DNA of 64,000 nt from Allomuricauda sp. F6463D (GTDB lineage Bacteria > Bacteroidota > Bacteroidia > Flavobacteriales > Flavobacteriaceae): positions 1,054,001-1,118,000 of the forward strand of contig NZ_JALKAN010000002.1 of assembly GCF_023015965.1 (NCBI RefSeq), read 5' to 3'. Below the pieces are notes generated by a model. It had not been told where the DNA came from, did not search any database, and worked only from the letters and a program-made list of their open reading frames with translations. Each line of letters begins with the position of its first letter. Within the stretch, counting starts at the first letter, position 1. Positions 19,001 through 27,728 of the stretch are shown one piece after another. Made by a program: the position numbers and the translations under genes.

Positions 19001-19705
19001 ATGGTAAAACGAACCACTGCTATAAAAATTAGAAAGGTCCATAGATATTTGGGCCTTTTTTTAGGTCTTCAATTTATATTATGGACAGCCAGTGGCCTGT
19101 ATTTTAGTTGGACCAATCTTGATGAGATCCACGGAGACCATTTTAAAAACATTGAATATGAACCAAAAGCCTTTTCTGGTTTGGTGGGACTGCAAGAGTT
19201 GGAAGTGCCCAAAGAAATAAGTGCCATCAATCTAAAGGATATTGCAGGTAAACCGTATTATTGGATAAACGAAACACACCTTGTGGATGCCAGGAACGGT
19301 AAATTAAAAAAAGGTATTTCGGAAGAAGAAGCTCTGGCTATGGCGGAACGTCAAATGGCACCACATTTAAAAGTTAAGAATATTGAGATAATCAATGAAA
19401 CGGATAAGCATCATGAATATCGAGAAAGGAAATTACCTGCTTATGTGATTACATATGATTCTCCTGAAAATATAAAAGCCTACGTGTCAGTGGCTGATGG
19501 GTCTTTTCAAACTGTAAGGCATCGAAATTGGCGTTGGTTCGATTTTCTTTGGATGACCCACACGATGGACTATGAAGGCCGGGATAATTTTAATACAACC
19601 TTACTTCGCGCATTTTCGCTTTTAGGATTGATCACCGTGTTGAGCGGATTTATATTATGGGTTACATCTTCACCCACCATGAGAAAATTAATAAGCAGGA
19701 AATAG
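19001..19705 (+). CDS. PepSY-domain membrane protein
   Basis: A 234-residue protein with one hydrophobic helix near the N-terminus (GLFLGLQFILWTASGLYFSW), a soluble periplasmic PepSY-like part, and a second helix at the C-terminus (LLGLITVLSGFILWVTS). The ATG follows the copA stop by three bases, so it is the last gene of the metal operon. PepSY membrane proteins often accompany iron or copper uptake systems and some act as reductases. No haem-ligand histidine pattern allows a firmer call here, although HRNWRWFDFLWMTHTMDY is a conserved-looking His-rich segment. Confidence 0.85.
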   Translation: MVKRTTAIKIRKVHRYLGLFLGLQFILWTASGLYFSWTNLDEIHGDHFKNIEYEPKAFSGLVGLQELEVPKEISAINLKDIAGKPYYWINETHLVDARNGKLKKGISEEEALAMAERQMAPHLKVKNIEIINETDKHHEYRERKLPAYVITYDSPENIKAYVSVADGSFQTVRHRNWRWFDFLWMTHTMDYEGRDNFNTTLLRAFSLLGLITVLSGFILWVTSSPTMRKLISRK

Positions 19706-19784
19706 TTTAGTTAATATTTAGCCAAATAAAATCTTCGGATTAAAAACTGGAATACATTTACTTCAATCTTTAATTTATTGACTG

Positions 19785-19880
19785 ATGAAACAAGCAAAGT
19801 CAAATGGAAAGTCATCTCCCGCAAAAGCTATAAAGCCTGTTGCAAAGAAGACGGCCCAAGCTACTGGTAAGAAGAAGTAA
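19785..19880 (+). CDS. Tiny lysine/alanine-rich basic peptide (possible)
   Basis: A 31-codon reading frame starting with ATG and rich in Lys, Ala, Thr and Ser (PAKAIKPVAKKTAQATGKKK). It resembles the basic C-terminal tails of histone H1-like or nucleic-acid-binding proteins. It lies alone after the metal operon with about 80 bases upstream and a hairpin (19891-19907) behind it. Such tiny basic ORFs are found free-standing in Flavobacteriaceae, but no homology can be checked here. It could also be chance, given the A-rich sequence. Confidence 0.4.
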   Translation: MKQAKSNGKSSPAKAIKPVAKKTAQATGKKK

Positions 19881-19926
19881 CTTGGTTTTAGGTTCTCTGG
19901 GAGAACCGTTCAACTAGATAAAAAGA

Positions 19927-19961
19927 GAACGCCCCGATTTGCATCGGGGCGTTCCTATTTT
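19927..19961. terminator. Bidirectional terminator between the basic ORF and groEL
   Basis: A 12-base-pair GC-rich stem, GAACGCCCCGAT-TTGC-ATCGGGGCGTTC, has T-rich tails on both sides. It separates the plus-strand metal region from the minus-strand groES-groEL operon and most likely ends the groEL transcript. Confidence 0.9.
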
Positions 19962-19980
19962 TAATCCGAATGGATTGATA

Positions 19981-21621
<1,641 letters not shown>

Positions 21622-21637
21622 CTAGTTGATTTTTTAA

Positions 21638-21916
21638 TTATACAATTGCCAAAATATCGCTCTCGCGCATCATCAAATAGTCGGTACCACTGAACTTAAG
21701 TTCAGTACCAGCGTACTTTCCATAAAGCACAGTATCACCAACTTTGACGGTCACTTTTTCGTCTTTGGTCCCTGGACCGACGGCCACAACTGTTCCTTTT
21801 TGTGGTTTTTCTTTCGCATTGTCCGGGATGATAATACCGGAGGCAGTTTTGGTTTCAGCCTGTAGGGGCTCAATCAAAACCCTGTCTGCCAATGGTTTGA
21901 TGTTTACTTTAGCCAT
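21638..21916 (-). CDS. groES: Co-chaperonin GroES (Hsp10)
   Basis: The 10-kDa lid of the GroEL chamber. The 92-residue protein begins [17 protein letters not shown] and has the mobile loop [39 protein letters not shown] and the end [12 protein letters not shown], all typical. It heads the groES-groEL operon. The upstream gap to secG contains the terminator of the opposing upstream transcript unit. Confidence 0.98.
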   Translation of the reverse strand: MAKVNIKPLADRVLIEPLQAETKTASGIIIPDNAKEKPQKGTVVAVGPGTKDEKVTVKVGDTVLYGKYAGTELKFSGTDYLMMRESDILAIV

Positions 21917-22005
21917 ATTTTAAATTTTAGGTGTTTGTTTTAAAAATTCTTGAATTTAAAAGACAGAAATTGTGCCAATGCACAAAAACTGACATTTTGG
22001 AAAAC

Positions 22006-22040
22006 AAAAATGCCAGCTTGTCATTTAAGCTGGCATTTTT
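22006..22040 (-). terminator. Terminator of the secG operon
   Basis: A 14-base-pair stem AAAAATGCCAGCTT / AAGCTGGCATTTTT with a seven-base loop lies 23 bases beyond the secG stop codon, with T-runs on the minus strand. It separates secG from groES. Confidence 0.88.
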
Positions 22041-22062
22041 ATATGCTTTGTCAATCTTAGGT

Positions 22063-22425
22063 TTATCCAATAGTATCTACTGGACTAGTAGTGGTGGCTG
22101 GCGGAAGTTGTTCCGGTACTTCTTCTGGTATCGTTTCTGGTATTTCCGTGTCATCGCCTTGTAGCAACTTAGAATCTGCTTGGCTATAGCTTCCTTTGAG
22201 TGAAACATTGGAAAGCAATATTAAAACAATCAATAATGTGGCAAGGGTCCAAGTACTTTTATCTAAAAAGTCTCCTGTTTTTTTGACACCTCCAACAACT
22301 TGGTTGCCACTTCCTCCAAAGGATGATGACAATCCACCGCCTTTAGGATTCTGAACCATTATAACCAAGACCAATAAAAGGCACACGATAATTATAAGTA
22401 CCAAAAAAATTGTAAACGTGCTCAT
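22063..22425 (-). CDS. secG: Preprotein translocase subunit SecG
   Basis: Auxiliary membrane subunit of the SecYEG channel. Two transmembrane helices (about residues 3-23 and 55-77) flank the conserved cytoplasmic loop QNPKGGGLSSSFGGSG, which is the SecG signature. A longer acidic, Pro/Thr-rich tail (residues 80-120, EIPETIPEEVPEQLPP) is common in Bacteroidetes SecG. The start overlaps the upstream gene stop by four bases (ATGA). It is the last gene of the group coming from the sigma-54 activator and lptE. Confidence 0.93.
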   Translation of the reverse strand: MSTFTIFLVLIIIVCLLLVLVIMVQNPKGGGLSSSFGGSGNQVVGGVKKTGDFLDKSTWTLATLLIVLILLSNVSLKGSYSQADSKLLQGDDTEIPETIPEEVPEQLPPATTTSPVDTIG

Positions 22426-23345
22426 TTTTTATCTTTTTCTTTTTGCAGCTTCTTCACAGCCTGAATTTGATCTGCAAAGAAACCACTTTTTTCTGGATAT
22501 TTCAAACTCAATATTTTAAAAGCTTGAATGGCTTTTTTATACTTTTTTTGTTCTAGATAAACCTTGGCCAAAGTCTCTGTCATCAACTCATTTTGGTTGA
22601 TTTTAGTAGACTCTTTTATATTGATTTTGGGTAAGGATTCTTTTGGAACTATTTTGGGGTTGTTCTCGATAAACTTATCCAATAGATCAAATTTTTTCTT
22701 ACGCTCCAGCATGTCCAAGGCACTGTCGTGCTGTTCGTCGACACTGGTTTCATCGTTGTTTGCTGGTTCTTCGGAGGGGGTGGTTAATTGCAGCCATTCT
22801 GTAAAGGAGTGTTTTTCTCTTTTAGTAAAAAGAATGGGCTTGCCGAGGTTTAAATCGGTTTCAGCTTTTTGTACATTTTCCTTGTCTGTAATTTTTTCTA
22901 CATGCTCTTCTGGTTTTACAGACTTAAAAAGCTCAGGGTTTAGAATTTGCTCTGCATCCTTTAAATTTTGGGGCAATGCGGGTTCGCTGGATTCTGATAG
23001 CATACTTTCTACATTGGGATTGGGTTGTATTTCTTCAGAGACGGCTTCTTGATCTTCGAGCTTGGAACCTCTACCTGCAATGGTGTTCGCTATATTGTTT
23101 TGTATAAATTCTTTAGATGTTATGTAATCGAAAAGCACATCCCTGTCCGAAGTGTGGGATGCGGTTACCTTTAAGGCGTTGTTATATTTGTAGCTGTCTA
23201 AATTTTTGAGCCCCTTTAAATGTAGGGCGCGGGCTGCCTGGAAATAGGGGTATTCCTCAATAATATCCTCAAGCTCTCTTGTTTGTTTTGGAGAGAGGAT
23301 GGTATTGGAATTTTGAAGAATATGTATAAAATCCGAAACGTTCAT
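22422..23345 (-). CDS. Conserved protein of unknown function between lptE and secG
   Basis: A 307-residue soluble protein I cannot assign. The N-terminal third (residues 1-95) is helical and well structured in appearance (ILSPKQTRELEDIIEEYPYFQAARALHLKGLKNLDSY). The middle (about 95-240) is low-complexity, rich in Glu, Lys, Pro and Ser, and probably disordered. The C-terminus (about 245-300) reads like one or two TPR-type repeats, LMTETLAKVYLEQKKYKKAIQAFKILSLKYP. It overlaps secG by four bases and follows lptE by six. This lptE-unknown-secG order suggests an envelope assembly or export partner role, which is inference. Confidence 0.82.
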   Translation of the reverse strand: MNVSDFIHILQNSNTILSPKQTRELEDIIEEYPYFQAARALHLKGLKNLDSYKYNNALKVTASHTSDRDVLFDYITSKEFIQNNIANTIAGRGSKLEDQEAVSEEIQPNPNVESMLSESSEPALPQNLKDAEQILNPELFKSVKPEEHVEKITDKENVQKAETDLNLGKPILFTKREKHSFTEWLQLTTPSEEPANNDETSVDEQHDSALDMLERKKKFDLLDKFIENNPKIVPKESLPKINIKESTKINQNELMTETLAKVYLEQKKYKKAIQAFKILSLKYPEKSGFFADQIQAVKKLQKEKDKK

Positions 23346-23351
23346 AAAATA

Positions 23352-23873
23352 TTACCAATTTCCCAGAGAAGCATTAAAAATATCCTGGGTAAGTCGTTCA
23401 AAAATTTCTTCGTGGGCTGTTGCCTGTATCGAGGTCAATGAGGCTGCTGCATCAAAATCATAAAAGAAAGAAAACCGTCTTTCAAAATCGGAATCCTCTT
23501 TTGTGGTATTGTAAAACCGGACATTCACACTCATAGTCAGTCGATTCTGTGAGGTAAGTTGATCAGCGGTAGCTGTCATTGGAATAACTTTGTATTCTAC
23601 AATCTCGCCTTCGTACAATAAATCACCATTATTTCCTGTAAGTGATAGACTTGTTAGATTGTTGATCATATCCTGAAGTGCCAAGGTGAAATCTCGGTCT
23701 AATCCGGGAACAATAGTGGATCCTGGTGTCTGGTCCGCATAATTTTGAAAAAAGTTTACTTGAAAACTCTGTGCAGTACCTATATCAGCACCGGAAAAAT
23801 TATATGCTCCACAGCTCTGCAGAAAGAATATCAATCCAATTAAACCAATCTTTATTCCATTTTTGTTAATCAT
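23352..23873 (-). CDS. lptE: LPS assembly lipoprotein LptE
   Basis: Outer-membrane lipoprotein that plugs LptD during lipopolysaccharide insertion. The N-terminal signal ends in lipobox LQSC (C21), followed by the family-typical GAYNFSGADI. The body contains the LptE-like pattern of an alpha/beta domain ending in HEEIFERLTQDIFNASLGNW. I chose the ATG at 23871-23873 (173 residues); the frame is open three codons further to a TTG. It lies 25 bases after the sigma-54 activator on the same strand. Confidence 0.9.
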   Translation of the reverse strand: MINKNGIKIGLIGLIFFLQSCGAYNFSGADIGTAQSFQVNFFQNYADQTPGSTIVPGLDRDFTLALQDMINNLTSLSLTGNNGDLLYEGEIVEYKVIPMTATADQLTSQNRLTMSVNVRFYNTTKEDSDFERRFSFFYDFDAAASLTSIQATAHEEIFERLTQDIFNASLGNW

Positions 23874-23897
23874 TGCCTTCAAACGTTTAAATGTAAC

Positions 23898-25178
23898 CTA
23901 AAGATCGTACTGTTTTATTTTTCTGTAGAGCGTTCTTTCCGAAATCCCAAGTTCCGCTGCTGCCGCTTTTCTTTTTCCTTTGTTGCGCTCCAAAGATTTT
24001 TTAATCAGTTCAATTTCCTTTTCTTGTAAAGATAAGGTTTCTTCTTCTTCAATTTCCTCCGCAAAATGATAACGATCCTCAGGCTGTTGCTGAACAGTAC
24101 TTGGCACTGATGCTTCCATAATAGGTTCTGGGAGGTGGAGCAATTCCGAAGTGGAACTTTCCTCATGCTCTATGTCTTCCTCTTCTTGATTTCCATATAT
24201 TTTTCTGATCAACCCTTCATTTTCCCGTTGAACTTTGTTGGGGTCATTGTCTTTTAAGAGTTCCAAGGTTAATTTTTTGAGGTCGTTCAAGTCACCTTTC
24301 ATATCAAAAAGGACCTTGTACAAAATTTCCCGTTCATTGCTAAAGTCCCCTTCTTTTTTGGAATTCTCCACCACGGCAGGTAGGTTGGAACTGTTCGCAT
24401 TAGGTAAGTAGCTGTTCAACGTAGCTGCAGAAATACTTCGTTCTTCTTCCAAAACAGAAATTTGTTCCGCAATGTTCCGTAATTGGCGGATGTTTCCTGG
24501 CCACCTATATTTTAGGAGCAGACTAACAGCATCATCTTCTAGGCGGATGGTCGGCATTTTGTATTTCTGCCCAAAATCCGAAGCAAACTTTCTGAATAAC
24601 AAATGGATATCTTCCCGTCGATCCCTCAGTGGAGGCAAATGGATTTCTACTGTGCTCAACCGATAATACAGATCCTCCCTGAATTTTTCTTTTTTAATGG
24701 CCTCGAACATATTAATGTTGGTGGCCGCAACAATGCGAACATCGGTTTTTTGTACTTGAGAGGATCCAACTTTTAGAAATTCTCCGTTTTCCAATACCCT
24801 AAGTAATCGAACTTGCGTGGTAAGTGGAAGTTCTCCGACTTCATCCAAAAAAATGGTTCCGCCATCTGCTACTTCAAAATAACCGCTACGGGTTTGGGTA
24901 GCTCCGGTAAAAGCACCTTTTTCGTGTCCGAACAATTCACTATCTATGGTTCCCTCGGGAATTGCACCACAGTTCACTGCGATATATTTGGCATGTTTAC
25001 GGTGGGAGAGTGAATGGATGATCTTTGGTATGGATTCTTTTCCCACACCACTTTCTCCAGTTACCAATACCGAAATATCGGTAGGTGCAACTTGTATGGC
25101 TTTTTCTATGGCCCGGTTGAGTTTAACATCGTTTCCAATAAGCTCGAACCGTTGTTTTATGGATTGTACACTTTCCAT
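23898..25178 (-). CDS. Sigma-54-dependent transcriptional activator without receiver domain
   Basis: Bacterial enhancer-binding protein of 426 residues: AAA+ domain first, with Walker A GESGVGKE (41-48), the sigma-54-contacting loop GAFTGA (88-93), Walker B in GGTIFLDEVGELP and the arginine finger region LRDRREDI. A linker of about 110 residues rich in Glu follows, then a FIS-type helix-turn-helix (about 402-426, AAAAELGISERTLYRKIKQYDL). There is no response-regulator or PAS domain at the N-terminus, so control must come from elsewhere or from abundance. The position upstream of lptE and secG suggests it may respond to envelope state; target promoters cannot be named here. Confidence 0.93.
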   Translation of the reverse strand: MESVQSIKQRFELIGNDVKLNRAIEKAIQVAPTDISVLVTGESGVGKESIPKIIHSLSHRKHAKYIAVNCGAIPEGTIDSELFGHEKGAFTGATQTRSGYFEVADGGTIFLDEVGELPLTTQVRLLRVLENGEFLKVGSSQVQKTDVRIVAATNINMFEAIKKEKFREDLYYRLSTVEIHLPPLRDRREDIHLLFRKFASDFGQKYKMPTIRLEDDAVSLLLKYRWPGNIRQLRNIAEQISVLEEERSISAATLNSYLPNANSSNLPAVVENSKKEGDFSNEREILYKVLFDMKGDLNDLKKLTLELLKDNDPNKVQRENEGLIRKIYGNQEEEDIEHEESSTSELLHLPEPIMEASVPSTVQQQPEDRYHFAEEIEEEETLSLQEKEIELIKKSLERNKGKRKAAAAELGISERTLYRKIKQYDL

Positions 25179-25273
25179 ACGCTGATATTCCTGCTTTCGC
25201 TGGAATCTTATTTTTTAAATTACACATTCCCTACTACTCTTGGAAAAGCAGGAGGTGTATAATTAATAGGTTA

Positions 25274-26737
25274 TTAATTGTTTTCTGAATACCCAACAGC
25301 CTCACCGATTAGGGTGGCCGAGGTGCATTCGTTGATTTTTACATTCACAAAATCCCCAACGTTGTAATGTTCCTTTGGAAAAACCACAACAGTGTTTTGT
25401 GAATTTCGGCCCATCCAGTGGGCTTCAGATTTTTTGGAAGCTCCTTCAATAAGTACCTCCTCGGTTTTGCCCAAATGTTGTTGGGTACGATAATGACTGT
25501 GCTTTTGTTGCACTTCAATGATTTCTTGCAAACGCCTTTTCTTGGTTGTTTCCGGGACGTCATCTTCCATTTTACGCTCGGCCAATGTTCCGGGTCTTTC
25601 GGAATAAGCGAACATAAAACCAAAATCGTATTTCACATATTCCATCAAGCTTAAGGTGTCTTGGTGGTCTTCTTCGGTTTCTGTTGGAAAGCCTGTGATC
25701 ATATCTTGGCTAATGGCACAATCGGGAATAATTTTTCTAATGTCGTCTATAAGCTCAAAGTATTCCTCTCTGGTATGTAAACGGTTCATTGCCTTTAAGA
25801 TGCGATTGCTTCCACTTTGTACCGGCAGATGGATATATTTGCATATGTTACGATGCTTGGCCATGGCTTCTATAACATCTAAGGTCATGTCCTGCGGATT
25901 TGATGTTGAAAAACGGATACGCATTTTGGGCTGGGCCTGTGCTACAAGTTCTAATAACCCTGCAAAGTTTACAGAAGTTGCTTTTTGCATTTCCGAAGCT
26001 TGATCAAAATTCTTTTTTAAACCACCGCCATACCATAGGTAACTATCCACATTTTGCCCCAGTAACGTGATTTCCTTAAATCCTCTTTCCCAAAGGTCGT
26101 TCACTTCCTCCAAAATGGATTGTGGGTCGCGGCTACGTTCTCTTCCTCGGGTAAAAGGAACTACACAGAAAGTACACATGTTATCACAGCCACGGGTTAT
26201 GGAAACAAAAGCGGAGACTCCGTTGGAGTTTAATCGAACAGGCGCCACATCTCCATAGGTTTCATCTTTGGAAAGAATAACGTTTACAGCATTTCTACCT
26301 TCATCTATTTCTTGGATAAGGTTGGGCAGGTCTTTGTAGGCATCTGGTCCTACTACCATATCCACTATTTTTTCCTCTTCCAAAAATTTACTTTTCAATC
26401 GTTCCGCCATGCATCCCAAAACACCAACCTTCATATTTGGTTTTGTTCTTTTTACAGCATTAAACTTTTCCAAACGTTTGCGAACGGTTTGTTCAGCCTT
26501 TTCCCGAATAGAGCAAGTGTTGACCAAAACCAAATCGGCATCATTCAAATTTTGGGTGGTATTGAAACCTTCCTTCGCCAAAATGGACGCTACGATTTCG
26601 CTATCGGAAAAGTTCATCTGGCAGCCATAACTTTCAATGTACAGCTTTCTACCGTTATTTTCGTTTTTTTCCAGCGATAGGGTGCTTCCTTGTTGGCTTT
26701 CGTCTATTACTTTTTCCACGCTTTTTTCCTCAATCAT
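25274..26737 (-). CDS. miaB: tRNA-2-methylthio-N6-dimethylallyladenosine synthase MiaB
   Basis: Radical-SAM methylthiotransferase acting on i6A37 of tRNAs that read UNN codons. Domains in order: UPF0004 with [17 protein letters not shown] and cysteines in [11 protein letters not shown] and [11 protein letters not shown]; radical-SAM core with [18 protein letters not shown] (CxxxCxxC cluster); C-terminal TRAM domain. I set the start at ATG 26735-26737 (487 residues): the frame extends to a TTG at 26758, but that codon lies inside the -7 promoter box, so it would not be transcribed in full. Confidence 0.96.
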   Translation of the reverse strand: MIEEKSVEKVIDESQQGSTLSLEKNENNGRKLYIESYGCQMNFSDSEIVASILAKEGFNTTQNLNDADLVLVNTCSIREKAEQTVRKRLEKFNAVKRTKPNMKVGVLGCMAERLKSKFLEEEKIVDMVVGPDAYKDLPNLIQEIDEGRNAVNVILSKDETYGDVAPVRLNSNGVSAFVSITRGCDNMCTFCVVPFTRGRERSRDPQSILEEVNDLWERGFKEITLLGQNVDSYLWYGGGLKKNFDQASEMQKATSVNFAGLLELVAQAQPKMRIRFSTSNPQDMTLDVIEAMAKHRNICKYIHLPVQSGSNRILKAMNRLHTREEYFELIDDIRKIIPDCAISQDMITGFPTETEEDHQDTLSLMEYVKYDFGFMFAYSERPGTLAERKMEDDVPETTKKRRLQEIIEVQQKHSHYRTQQHLGKTEEVLIEGASKKSEAHWMGRNSQNTVVVFPKEHYNVGDFVNVKINECTSATLIGEAVGYSENN

Positions 26738-26755
26738 AAATGTATCAATGGGGTG

Positions 26756-26787
26756 CAAATATAAAGGTTATTAAAGTCTAGTGACAA
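26756..26787 (-). promoter_or_regulatory. miaB promoter
   Basis: On the minus strand TTG (26785-26787), a 21-base spacer and TATATTTG (26756-26763) match the flavobacterial consensus TTG-N(17-23)-TAnnTTTG exactly. Transcription would begin around 26749, about 12 bases before the chosen miaB ATG. Confidence 0.65.
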
Positions 26788-26868
26788 TTTGGCAGTAATT
26801 TTTAAGAATTTATTGCGAAATCACCTGTTAGTGTTACCTTCAAGCAGTAAAACAAACTGTACGTAAAG

Positions 26869-27597
26869 ATGAATTTCTCTAATATTTTGGAAAGAATTAA
26901 GCTGAGTTCCCCAGTGGAGTTCGGAACTGTGTTCAATAACTCTGTTGAGCTGTTCAAAAAAGTTTGGCTTCAAGGGTTCCTTACCCTTGTATTTACCTTT
27001 GCGGCCATCTTACCTTTTTATTTGTTGATATACCTCCCAATGATTATCATGGGAATAAGCAATCCAGATGTCTTTGAAAGTAATAACATGCCTCCGGCGT
27101 TTGCGGGATTGATGGCATTAATAATACCTATAGTTTTTGTAGGTGTTATGATGGTTGCTATTTGTTTGAATGCTGCTTTTTTGCGGATATGCAGAAAATA
27201 TGATCTGAACGAATCAGGAAAGGATGATTATTTTTTTTACTTTAAAAAAGCATATTTGACCAAAGCTCTTATCCTTTCCTTAATAATGATGGGTCTGACT
27301 ATGTTGGGACTACTGGCCTGTGGTCTGGGAAATATATATTTGGTCGTACCTATGTCATTGTTTCCTGCCTTTTTTGCTTTTGACAAAAAACTTACCGCCA
27401 TGGAAATAGTAAAAGCCAGTTTTGCGCTTGGAAATAAAAATTGGTTAATGATATTTCTATTGGTACTTGTAGCGGGGCTAGTCTCCCAACTTGGAGTTGT
27501 TTTGTGTTTGGTTGGAGTTTTATTTACCGCAATGTTCAGTAAAATACCTTTCTACTTTATTTATAAAGAGGCGGTGGGAATTTCCATGGATGTTTAA
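26869..27597 (+). CDS. Polytopic membrane protein of unknown function
   Basis: A 242-residue hydrophobic protein with about six predicted helices, grouped as 38-62, 80-107, 133-150, 150-175 and two C-terminal helices. The N-terminal amphipathic region reads VEFGTVFNNSVELFKKVWLQGF, a pattern also seen in the glycerophosphoryl diester phosphodiesterase-type membrane domain family (DUF7847/UPF0259-like). I do not recognise a specific function and there are no catalytic motifs. It is separated from topA by 131 bases that may hold the topA promoter, so it seems to be a single-gene unit. Confidence 0.8.
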   Translation: MNFSNILERIKLSSPVEFGTVFNNSVELFKKVWLQGFLTLVFTFAAILPFYLLIYLPMIIMGISNPDVFESNNMPPAFAGLMALIIPIVFVGVMMVAICLNAAFLRICRKYDLNESGKDDYFFYFKKAYLTKALILSLIMMGLTMLGLLACGLGNIYLVVPMSLFPAFFAFDKKLTAMEIVKASFALGNKNWLMIFLLVLVAGLVSQLGVVLCLVGVLFTAMFSKIPFYFIYKEAVGISMDV

Positions 27598-27701
27598 ATT
27601 GGTTAAGAATTGGTGTTGATGAGAGTTTACAAAAATGCTTATTGTTGGTTTATTTTACCGTTAAAAGAAAACCAGTGAATGCTGATGTTTAAATTTTAAT
27701 A

Positions 27702-27709
27702 TACTTTTG
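27702..27709 (+). promoter_or_regulatory. Candidate -7 box of topA
   Basis: TACTTTTG matches TAnnTTTG exactly and ends 19 bases before the topA ATG. A matching TTG at -33 is not present, so confidence is limited. Confidence 0.35.
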
Positions 27710-27728
27710 TTGTCACAAAACCCAGTGC

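Noticed and set aside
19891-19907. Hairpin GGTTCTC-TGG-GAGAACC as a terminator
   Set aside because: No T-run follows it and a much stronger terminator lies 20 bases downstream; mentioned only as a small hairpin.
25191-25251. Inverted repeat CCTGCTTT / AAAGCAGG between miaB and the sigma-54 activator
   Set aside because: Only eight bases long with a 45-base loop and no T-run; likely chance.
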